64,000 nt of DNA, from contig VCCP01000003.1 in assembly GCA_005765155.1 (NCBI GenBank), positions 5,146,001 through 5,210,000 of the forward strand. Reading direction: 5' to 3'. Positions 13,362 through 22,188 of the stretch are shown piece by piece (within the stretch, counting starts at the first letter, position 1; each line of letters opens with the position of its first letter). Source of the DNA: Zelopaecilomyces penicillatus. Its lineage: Eukaryota > Ascomycota > Sordariomycetes > Hypocreales > Pseudodiploosporaceae. Under the pieces are notes generated by a model. It saw only the letters and a program-made list of their open reading frames with translations, did no database searches and had not been told where the DNA came from. The position numbers and the translations under genes are program-made.

Positions 13362-13957
13362 TAGTTCGGGGGCATTGACCATTTCCCTGGACTAGATGGA
13401 CTGATGCTTTTTAACGATGCTACGGTGGATATTTTGTGTGTTTATGGTAGGTATATTGTTTTTGCCTTGGGGGTTGTATTGTGTATTTCGGAGCGGAGGG
13501 CGGGCCGGGACCGGAACTGGGGACTGGGGAGACTGGGGGTTTTCTGCTTTTTTTTGCGAATGAATGACGGCGTTGTTTGGTTTATGATGATATGACCATA
13601 TTTAGTTTGCGTATAAGGTCTCTTGGGGAACTCGATTTAGTATAAGATAGTATGACAATATGTAAGCAGAGTTATCAATATACCATTTTCAGCTCTAACA
13701 GGGAGAAGTTCAGCTAAGGGAAACGTATATACGTGTATAGGTTCTAACAAAGGAAACCCTTCCAACTCTCATCCACTCGTTCGTAACTCGCAGGCATGCT
13801 CCATCCTCAAATATTCACTTCACCTTCCCATGAGCTATATACAAGATCTCGTTGCTCCCCCATTCGACCCCATTCAGTTCCTGTGTCGTAACCTCCGAGC
13901 TGGTGGACTTATCGCTACGCTCTTTGGTCGCAACCCCAACTTGGATGAAGAAGAGCT
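13362..13957. other. Convergent 3' region between lipase and muramidase
   Basis: About 600 bases between two gene ends. It contains AT-rich stretches likely to include both polyadenylation regions. No gene is seen. Confidence 0.5.
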
Positions 13958-14770
13958 TCACTGACACTTAGGGTAAGCCTGCTTGGACGAAGCTGTCTTG
14001 AAGAGCTTAATCTCATCCTTGCGGCGGTTCACCAAACCCTGCAAAACCTTGCCACCAGCGTACTTCCACTTGGGCAGCTCCTCAGCAGCCACAGTGTTAG
14101 GGCTGTCGCCCTTGTTCAGACGCTTGACGAGTGTCGACGTCTTGGCGTTGTTGCAGCCGACATTGAAGACCCATGAAGACAGCGCCGCCCACTGGTTGTC
14201 ATTGAGCTTGGGCTTTCCATTAAGCAGACCAGCGAGACACTTTGTGTATCCGGGCATGTCATCGTTGAGCAGCTGCTTGGCTGTGGCTTTGGTCAAGGGG
14301 AACTTGTACTTGACCTCAGCGCAGCCCTTCTTCTTGCAGAGATGGCCGTAGCCGACGGTGGGCAAGCCAATGGGATCGGGCTTGGGGCTTGGGACGAATC
14401 CCTCCCACTTCATCACCAGGTTGAGGCCTGCTGCGTTGAGTGTCTTGCAGTAGCTGCCTGAGGGAGAGCCGCCACCCGGAGCACCGGGACATTTATCCTT
14501 GACATAGCCGCTAGAGCCAGTCTTGACGTAGTAGTCGGCAACGTAGCAGCCATCGGATGTTTTATCCCAGATGCTATTGCCATTGATGCTAGGGCCCTGG
14601 GTCTGACAGGTGATTGTGATATCTTGGCTCTTCTTGTAGGTTCTGACAACGCTCGAGCTGGTGTCAGGCTTGGAGCGGCAGTTGACGGTATCGCCAGTGA
14701 TGGGGTAGGCACTGGCGAGGGAGATGAAGCCCATAGCTAGAGCTGAGGCGGTGGTGATTGTGAACTTCAT
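13958..14770 (-). CDS. Secreted GH24 muramidase (phage-type lysozyme) with N-terminal SH3-like domain
   Basis: One exon, 270 residues. Residues 1-21 form a signal peptide; the mature chain starts YPITG. Residues 22-96 are a four-cysteine SH3-like domain, followed by a Gly/Pro/Ser linker (about 95-106). The rest is a GH24 lysozyme domain with the phage-type catalytic pattern E-x8-D-x5-T: Glu123 in KWEGF, Asp132, and Thr138 in TVGYGH. GH24 enzymes cleave the MurNAc-GlcNAc bond of bacterial peptidoglycan, which fungi do not make, so the target is probably bacterial. Fungal GH24 muramidases with an SH3-like cell-wall-binding domain have been described. The SH3-like part is nearly copied in the CHAP gene that starts 1.64 kb away on the other strand. 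Catalytic residues are intact. Confidence 0.93.
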   Translation of the reverse strand: MKFTITTASALAMGFISLASAYPITGDTVNCRSKPDTSSSVVRTYKKSQDITITCQTQGPSINGNSIWDKTSDGCYVADYYVKTGSSGYVKDKCPGAPGGGSPSGSYCKTLNAAGLNLVMKWEGFVPSPKPDPIGLPTVGYGHLCKKKGCAEVKYKFPLTKATAKQLLNDDMPGYTKCLAGLLNGKPKLNDNQWAALSSWVFNVGCNNAKTSTLVKRLNKGDSPNTVAAEELPKWKYAGGKVLQGLVNRRKDEIKLFKTASSKQAYPKCQ

Positions 14771-14895
14771 GATGAAAGAGGCTGGGATTGTAAGGTGTGT
14801 TGATGGTTAATGGTTGATGAATGATGAGATGAGATGAGGGAGTTGGTGGAGTTGTTTGGATGAGATGAGCAGAACAAATATTGATGCCTCGACCG

Positions 14896-14904
14896 ATATA
14901 TATA
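14896..14904 (-). promoter_or_regulatory. TATA-like element of the muramidase gene
   Basis: Reverse-strand TATATATAT lies about 126 bases before the ATG at 14770, a usual distance for a fungal TATA box. Confidence 0.5.
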
Positions 14905-16275
14905 CTTGAGCTTCGGTGAGGATGAAGATATATTTAGACAAATCGTCTTTCAGCTGATGTTATTAATATCGTCTTGCTAGAGAATATTACTTGGAACCAG
15001 GCTTCACTTACTCGCTCCTCAATTCCACAATTCCACAACTTCTAGCGATCTATAATTAGAGTTCTTTTTCAAAGATGAGAGATGGGAGATGAAGAAAAAC
15101 ATGCAAGTGCAAGACTTCAAGCGAGATATGACTTGGCCCGTTGACGAAAACAGACCGGGGTCTCACTTCAGCTCGCTTTTAAACGAAGGAGTCAGTATTA
15201 TCAAGCAACAAACGACACTTACCTACATTGACTCTACACTAACTGAATCAACCCACATGGGACGAACCCCTGCTGCAGTAGCATTCCAAGCGGGCGTGGT
15301 ATATCTCTCTTGGCCAGATTGGGTATCCTTCACGGGCCGTTCCCCCCTCGAAAACGGACGTCATTCGCGCACGTTTACATTGATGTTTTCTCCATCCTCT
15401 CAATCAACAAATAATTATAGCATAACTTTCCCCCAATCCTTGCCAGGGACCCTGGGAAAACACATTGGGCTGTACCTGCACAGCCCTCCCAAGCCAGGGC
15501 TAAAGACGTCGTAGTAAATTGGCATCCCAACGCTTTTGAGATCGTGCATCTGATCCTCGTGCTGGTTGCCTAATGCGGCAATCCCTAGACCGTTTAGGGG
15601 TCAGGGGTAGCCGCAGCCTTCAGGGCGTCTGCCACTATAATTAGGGGAGATCGGGTATCGATGGCGCTCAAGCCCCTGTAACGGCGGCCTGTATTGCGCC
15701 GTCTTACAGCCACTTCGTCTCCTTTAGCGTAGCATCAGATCTACTCGTGCTCGATCACCTTGGCATCCAAACCACTTGAGCCCAAACTAATCTCTCCATG
15801 CCACAACAAAACGTGTCCATGCAAACCTAAACCAATGTCGTTCTGTTTTGTAGTCGCCGATCAAAAGCTCCCATTCTGCTTACCCGTTTGTTTCCCCGAC
15901 TGCCATCCAATCCTCTTCAGCCCTGATGTAACCCTGGAAGAATAAACCTTGATCGCGAAATGGAAGCTTTTCAACAATGGAATGCTACCCTGGTCGTGTG
16001 AAGATTTGCTCGTCTTGGCCGAGTCCCTAGACCACCCAGGAATAGAAACAATCATCCCTCGGCAACATGGAAATAGACGACGTTTTGTTGCGGGCTCATC
16101 GCACTGGTCTATCCTTTTCGGATTGAGTTGCGGAGAAATGAAGATGGGGCAAGAGAAATGAGGATGCGGCTCTGACTGATGTAGAGTTCAGCTGATGGCG
16201 ACTAGGAGGCCATCGCAGCGACATCCGATATGTTGGCAAGATCATCGTCGAAATGAGTTCAACACTCCATTCAAG

Positions 16276-16282
16276 TATATAA
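16276..16282 (+). promoter_or_regulatory. TATA-like element of the CHAP gene
   Basis: TATATAA lies about 125 bases before the ATG at 16407, followed by a pyrimidine/CA-rich leader. The spacing mirrors that of the divergent muramidase gene. Confidence 0.55.
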
Positions 16283-16406
16283 GTCCCCGTTGCCATCCAT
16301 TCCATGATTCAATTCATCCACAACACACCAACCATCAAACAAACACTCTACTTCTCTTTCATCCCCCTTCAAACAAAACTTCAACATCTTCTACATCACC
16401 CTCACC

Positions 16407-17111
16407 ATGCAGCTCATCACTCTCGCCGCTTATGCCCTCGCGCTCGGCTCCTTCGCCGAAGCCTATCCCATCACCGGCACCACCGTCAACTGCCGGGCCA
16501 AGCCCGACACCAGCTCCGCCATCGTCAAGACCTTCAAAAAGGACCAGAACATCTCCATCACCTGCCAGACTGAAGGCCCCTCTATCAACGGAAATAGCAT
16601 CTGGGACAAGACCACCGATGGCTGCTACGTAGCCGACTACTACGTCAAGACCGGCTCCAGCGGCTACGTCAAGGACAAATGCCCCGGCACCACGCCGAAG
16701 CCCCCCTCCGGCTCCGTGCCGGGCCCCATGACCAATGATTATCCCTACAAGGGCAAATGCGGCGGTGTCGACCCGTGGAACTACTACAAGTGCCAATGCA
16801 CCAGCTTCGTCGCCTGGCGCGTTAACAAGCGTCTTGGGCTCAAGTTCCACAACCAGTACAAGGGCGCTCACTGGGGCAATGCCAACTCCTGGGACGAGGC
16901 TGCGCGCAAGACCAAGGTCCGCGTGGACAACAAGCCCGTGCCTGGATGTATCGCTCAGACCAGCGCTGGCAAATGGGGCCATGTGGCCTGGGTATCCAAG
17001 GTGTCCGGCAACAGCGTCACTATTGAGGAGTACAACCATGTTACGCGCGAGGGATACAGCACTCGGACGGTTCCCAAGAACAACTTTGTCTATATCCATG
17101 TCAAGGTCTAA
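16407..17111 (+). CDS. Secreted CHAP-domain amidase/endopeptidase with N-terminal SH3-like domain
   Basis: One exon, 234 residues. Residues 1-19 are a signal peptide, and the mature chain starts YPITG like the muramidase. Residues 20-94 are the SH3-like domain, identical to the muramidase copy at 64 of 75 positions with all four cysteines kept. A Pro/Gly/Ser linker (about 95-107) leads to a CHAP domain with probable catalytic Cys131 (KCQCTSF), His192 (KWGHVAWV) and an acidic or Asn residue in IEEYN (207-210). CHAP enzymes are NlpC/P60-like cysteine hydrolases that cut amide or peptide bonds of peptidoglycan, mostly in bacteria and phages. Bacterial cell wall is therefore the likely target; bond specificity cannot be read from sequence. 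Confidence 0.9.
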   Translation: MQLITLAAYALALGSFAEAYPITGTTVNCRAKPDTSSAIVKTFKKDQNISITCQTEGPSINGNSIWDKTTDGCYVADYYVKTGSSGYVKDKCPGTTPKPPSGSVPGPMTNDYPYKGKCGGVDPWNYYKCQCTSFVAWRVNKRLGLKFHNQYKGAHWGNANSWDEAARKTKVRVDNKPVPGCIAQTSAGKWGHVAWVSKVSGNSVTIEEYNHVTREGYSTRTVPKNNFVYIHVKV

Positions 17112-17388
17112 AGGTGAAGTAGGGGGTAAAAGAGTGGTTGCTTTTCATGTCTTACCCAAGTGTACATAGCTGGGGATTTCTTCTCTCTTTTACTTTCATC
17201 TCATATAAGTTAGAAACTCAATTCAAGACTGTTGCATAGTATCGTGGGGACATCAAATGGACGCTCAGTGAAATTTGTTCTCTTTTGTGTCTAGAAACAA
17301 TCAACCTCTCCAAGTACAGCTGGTCCACTCCTCGAATAGAGATTTTACCACTGCAAAACAATCACTGCACACAGCCAGTAAAGCCTCA

Positions 17389-18822
17389 TCAGGCTATCTG
17401 GTTTCCATCCACCTTGTAGGCATTTCGGATGGCCAACACCGCCGATTCCTCTCTCATATCCATGATTCTTCCCTTTCGACCACCAGGTTTGGTCGGCGAG
17501 CCCCAGAATTGAGACTGGTCTTCTTCATAGACATGGCCAATGCGGCGCGCCAGCTTGCGTAGCATAGAGGACTTTAAATACGCACCAGGAGATGCCCAGG
17601 TTGGCCCTCCCTGTCCACACTCAATGCGGTCTTTCCACCATCCAGGAACTTCGTGTCGCTGGCGTCGAAGGATGTTGATTGCAAAGGCAAAGTAAAGGTA
17701 TCGCAAAGCTGGTCGTTTATCGTTTCGGAACGTCAATCTTCGTCCATGTAGATCATTGCCCATAGGACAAATCGCGTGCGGACCATAGGGCTCCTCTGAC
17801 TCTCTCTTGTCCAGGATGATGACTTGTAATTCGTTATTCTGATCCGTAGGAATAATGGCAATCTGTGCCATGTCAAGCATTTTTTCGTAGACAGAGGCAA
17901 TTGGGATACCGTTTGCTGTGCTCCAAATATGACCGCCTGGATTCTTGGTCTCACCGAATAGGTGGCCTGCTGACCACTCCGGCACATTGTGCCTAACAAT
18001 ATGCGCGGCAGTAACCCATTCCTTTGGCAACATTTTACCCACGATAGGGCACCAAATGTAGCCAGTACGCTCATCAACAGCATCGTATTCCCGAAGCAGT
18101 GCCTTACGCCACTGTTCCTGTTGAGTAGGATCGCGCGAGAACTTCAGGGTAAAGGCCCCTTCAAGGTCGGCATATCGCCAAATGAGTTGGTCAATATAAG
18201 ACCAGTCGTCTGCATTTTCGGTGTCATTGTGGCTCTGAATATCCACAATCTCCCCAGCTAAGCGACATCGTGATGAGCTGATGACAAGAGTCTTCGTGAG
18301 TAGCTCCCCTAGATGCTTTTCCAGTGTTTGTAACTGTTTGTTATATTCATCGAATGTTGTGTCAATATTGCCTGCCTTCCAAGATGAAGTCAGGGCAGCA
18401 ATCAGCTTATCGACTTTGTCCATCTCAGCATCGAGTATGTCCTTGTAAGTCTTAAGAGTTCGCAAATTGTGGTTCCAGGCCAACCTGATGCGTGATTCGG
18501 CCTCATCCTCATCTTCAAACTTCAAGCTTTTCTGCTTGCCTTCCAAGGCGCTTAACGCCGAGGCCTGGGAAACATTTCGCTTTGCTGAATGTGGCCGATC
18601 ATAAAACGGATCCAAACTATCAATGTCGATGGTTTTTGCGAGCTCACTGCGAACCTTGGGTGACAACAGTGATCCCGACGAGGCAATGCTCGGCACAGGA
18701 GACCTAGCGATGGGGGCTCGAGATCGGATTGGGGTTGATGGCCCAGCTTTCGCCAGCACGGGTTGCTCTGTTGCCGCGGCAGAAGCAACAGCTTTCTTCT
18801 TTCCCTTGCCTCCTTTACCCAT
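17389..18822 (-). CDS. HNH nuclease-domain protein of fungal type
   Basis: Single exon, 477 residues. The first 80 residues are Lys/Gly then Ser/Pro-rich and look disordered (MGKGGKGKKK start). A helical middle (about 105-200) precedes an HNH_2-like core: CPIVGKMLPKEW, then TAAHIV with the first His, then ANGIPI with the Asn. Where the classical third His of the H..FD block would be, this protein has YEKMLD, with Glu in that position, as I recall for many fungal relatives. A conserved RPALRYLYF block follows. The family is common in Hypocreales with no settled role. There is no signal peptide. It could be a nuclease, or a binding module that has lost catalysis. Confidence 0.7.
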   Translation of the reverse strand: MGKGGKGKKKAVASAAATEQPVLAKAGPSTPIRSRAPIARSPVPSIASSGSLLSPKVRSELAKTIDIDSLDPFYDRPHSAKRNVSQASALSALEGKQKSLKFEDEDEAESRIRLAWNHNLRTLKTYKDILDAEMDKVDKLIAALTSSWKAGNIDTTFDEYNKQLQTLEKHLGELLTKTLVISSSRCRLAGEIVDIQSHNDTENADDWSYIDQLIWRYADLEGAFTLKFSRDPTQQEQWRKALLREYDAVDERTGYIWCPIVGKMLPKEWVTAAHIVRHNVPEWSAGHLFGETKNPGGHIWSTANGIPIASVYEKMLDMAQIAIIPTDQNNELQVIILDKRESEEPYGPHAICPMGNDLHGRRLTFRNDKRPALRYLYFAFAINILRRQRHEVPGWWKDRIECGQGGPTWASPGAYLKSSMLRKLARRIGHVYEEDQSQFWGSPTKPGGRKGRIMDMREESAVLAIRNAYKVDGNQIA

Positions 18823-19282
18823 GGTGGAGGTTTGGCAGATAGCACGAAGGATTGTGGGAGGGTTTCGCGACAGATGCTTGCTGGTTATGTAGAAACTAGA
18901 GATGAAAGTAGCAACCTAAGTTAAATGAGAAATTTTTTCTATGGGCAAAGTGAAGTGAAGTGATATTTCACTTTGTTTGGCAGCTGGCAAACAAGCTTTG
19001 GTTGGTGACAGTCCGGTGGGGAACCCTAATCCTCTGTCACCCGTAACCTAATTTACAAGTCACCCTGCCTGGGTAGTACCTACTCAAATGGTTTGCTGAA
19101 TGACACTCCTTATATTTTGTCCAAGAGTGTCATCATGTTAGAACAGAGCACAATTAAATCGGGACACTAGATATATCACGGATATCAGGAAAATAGGAGG
19201 TGTCGAAGATTAAAGGGATATGACAGATGTACCTTAAGCAGCGAAACAAGAATCAGTCTACTGGGACATGAAGAAGAAGATT
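18823..19282. other. Intergenic between HNH gene and APH pseudogene
   Basis: About 460 bases upstream of the HNH gene. It contains short GAAGT repeats near 18950-18965. No gene is seen. Confidence 0.5.
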
Positions 19283-20577
19283 TTAATTCCATGTCCAACC
19301 ATATTTTACCCTAAACGCTTTGGATTCGACAAGCCATTTTTCCGCCTCAGTTTCGTGCAACCCATGATCCTGTAAGTACTGAGCGTATCGCTCACAATGT
19401 TCCGTCTTTTGTTGGGCCTTCAACGCCAGTGCTCCATGCTCCTTGAAGAATTCGGCCACAGCATCATCCAGAGGCTCGTTAAAAAGCTTCTGAGCAAAAA
19501 AGTCATCGAATACATTGGTAAGGTCGTTAGGACGATGCAACGTGTGTGCAATACAGAATCTCATGTCGATTTGGCTTATACCTGACTTACCCGTCTCTAA
19601 TTGCTCATACCATTCCCTCCTAAGCTGGTCGCAGAGGCTACTGGCCTTGCTCTTCTCCTCCAGGACGCCACAAAACTCAGCGTGCATCTGCTTGTTTGTT
19701 TCAATCGAATCGTGGCCGGTAATCCATGAAGGTGGAGTGAATACTTGTCTCGGGACTGTGCTTGCAAACTCCCAGTCGGTAATGCCTTGGATTTCCAGAG
19801 TCCCATTCACAATAATGTTGGGGCTTCGTAGGTCTAAATGGTTCAGTATGTAGGGCCCCTTGTCCAGCTCCGTGTCGATCACCTGGGTATAAAGACTTTT
19901 CATGTTATATTATATATCGCAAACATTTCCTTTTGGACATCGTCAAGGGTATAGTAACCAACTGGGGGCAAAAAGAAACCCGACACAAGACTGAATTGGC
20001 GTCTCATATAGGCCGTGGCAGAAGTGAAGATTGGCAAGTGCGGTAAGCCTAGTATGGCGGCAGACATAAGAATGAGAGGGCCCACAGCTGGATACGCGCC
20101 GCCGTCGGGACTTGGTATCAAGGAACCTAATGTTGGGAATTCGAGCGTCCTAAGCTCAGCCAAGATATCGATTAATTGGGAGTAGAAGTTCCTTATCCAG
20201 CGGTTCACCCAGGATAAGGTCTGCAGTGATGAACATCTGCGTACCAGCGCCGCTCTTGGCCAATTTAACATCACGCCCATATGCATGAATACGATCCACT
20301 TGGTTTCATCTTCATCAAAATCAACAAAAAAGCAGACATTGAAACTGCCATTTTTCTTCTTCATCACCCGACATGATTTGCCATTGTTGTGCCTTGATGC
20401 CAGAGCGCAGACCGCATCTGGGTCCAAAGTCTCGATGAATGACTTGGTCATCTCATTTTCTTGGCAATCGGTCATGGCAGGAAATCCCTGGGCATCAAGC
20501 CTAAGATTTACAGCCTCTGGTTCTTCATCCTCTGGTTTGTTGGCCGCGATGAGCCTCGTAGCACTGGTGAAGCACAT
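19283..20577 (-). pseudogene. Broken aminoglycoside-phosphotransferase-type (APH) gene
   Basis: Pieces of a fungal APH-family protein lie in order but in different frames. Segment A starts at 20577 (MCFTSATRL) and runs to DETKWIV near 20290. Segment B, in another frame from 20293, reads RIHAYGRDVKLAKSGAG and FITADLILGEPLDKELL. Segment C, back in the first frame from about 20193, reads RNFYSQLIDILAELRTLEF and runs to a TGA at 19900-19902. Segment D then continues in a new frame with GPYILNHLDLRSPNIIVNG and ITDWEF, the APH catalytic-loop and metal-binding blocks. At A/B and B/C the expected connecting sequence is missing, so small deletions plus a frameshift near 19905 are the simplest account. 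The parent family is a widespread fungal kinase-like group without known substrate. Assembly error is possible but would need several faults. Confidence 0.8.
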
Positions 20578-22188
20578 AACTTTACTCCGAAAAAACTTGG
20601 ACAGCAGGTAGGTTACCGCCGTTCATCGCGCGCGGGACTGAGCGGATGAGCGCAAGTAGCATGGTTGAATGTTTCACCAACATTCACTCGGTTGATAGTA
20701 ATTACGGTGACGGGCATCAGAAAAGAAGAAGTGGTGAGGATGTATTAATGGTTGGCCAAAAATCCATCCGAAGATTATTGTGTCGGGCACTTGACGTTAC
20801 TGCATGTTCCGTCCAATCAGAAGGTCCATCACGTTGAAACAGCAGTATTATAATTAAAAAAAAGAATCATAGAGACATGATGGCAAGAATGCCTTGTTTG
20901 GTAGAGATATTGTAAAGAATTACATTCTTATAGAGGCTAAGATGGCGCATTTCAAGATACTATATTAAACGTAGTGATGCTATTGCTCCTCTCATCTTCT
21001 TCACCTGCTACACCACTAGTGTTCCTTTCCTCCCCTTAACCATGCAGTGTTCCCGTGCAGCCTGACAAAGGTCTGCATGGCAAGGTTACAGCCCATGACT
21101 AATGTTAATTACCTACTCAGGCCAAGGTAGCAACACATCATCTTTGTTACCCAGCAGCACATGCTGTGCACGGTAAAAAGTAAAGAATCGCTGCGCTTGA
21201 ATAAATAGCTGAGAAGAGAAGAAGAAAAAGGCGCGTTTCATCCATGCTTTTCGTACGAGTACTACCATAGGGCAGAGAAAGAAAACTCTGCTGTTCAGTG
21301 TTTTCCGAGTCAAGGGTTGTTCTTGGGGTAGTATCACCAGATGTACCACCTACATTGCCGCTCCGGCTCGAGGTTACTATTTGCTCTCCGAGTACGAGTC
21401 GTAAACACATGTACACTGTACTGCGCTGTACCTTAGATACACTCGCAAGCCCGGATCAGTATTGAGCGGAGCCAGTCGAGTGAATCCCGGGCCGTGCCAT
21501 CACAGCTTGCTTCGGTGCGGGCTGAATATGACACACGTACGACAGCTTCTTACACAGTTGCACCGGACCTATAACTATGAGTAGCATTCTCGTCATCCTT
21601 GCTCATTGCAGTTCCTGCTCTTTTTTCTTTCTCTCTTTTTTTTTTATTCCCACTGTATTCGGTATTCACCGATTGCATGTGAATTGAATTCGCCGTAATG
21701 GAAAGCTGCTGATTCGTTATTGGTAAGTTTGGTAGGCTATCAACTGCAAATCTGCACCCATTCCGCCTTCTCTAGCGGCCGTTGCAGCGGAATACTGCAA
21801 GTTTACACTTAGAACTGTCAGCTCCGTAAATAGGCTATGCAAACTCCCAATCCATCCCTTCCAAACCCGGGCCCGCCAGTCTGGTTTGGAACTGATTGCA
21901 GCTGATTTTAGCGTCCCGAGGACTTCGAGATAAGCGTCACAGCGCTAATTAGTCCCTGCTTGCTCCCCGCTAAACCTGCGTGTGCCGTCGGTAACGCCTA
22001 GGTAATCATTCCCACCCATCCATCCATCTTTATAGAACCTCACGACCGCCACTCTTATCGCCTTCAATCCCTCCCAGGCAGGTTTTTTTTTTGCCTCCTC
22101 CCACAATCTCTTTCACATCCTTTTTACTTTCTGTTTCTCCCTACACCTCCAGATTTTCCCATCTTGCATTGGAATCCCACTCGCAAAA
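20578..22188. other. Upstream region of the purine permease gene
   Basis: About 1.6 kb between the pseudogene start and the permease start, on divergent strands. A pyrimidine-rich leader (about 22040-22180) directly precedes the permease ATG. No gene is seen. Confidence 0.5.

Larger units (their letters stand above)
14771..16406. other. Shared divergent upstream region of the muramidase and CHAP genes
   Basis: The 1,636 bases separate two divergently transcribed secreted peptidoglycan-hydrolase genes. TATA-like elements sit about 125 bases before each start codon. Open frames inside (for example 15089-15514) show no domain. The region is long enough for separate or shared control of both genes; which applies is unknown. 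Confidence 0.6.

Noticed and set aside
15089..15514. 141-codon plus-strand frame between the muramidase and CHAP genes
   Set aside because: No signal peptide, domain or codon bias. It lies in the shared upstream region.
16359..17099. 246-codon open frame on the minus strand opposite the CHAP gene
   Set aside because: Low-complexity Ala/Val/Gly/Asp composition typical of the antisense of a GC3-rich gene. The plus strand has a signal peptide and two domains.
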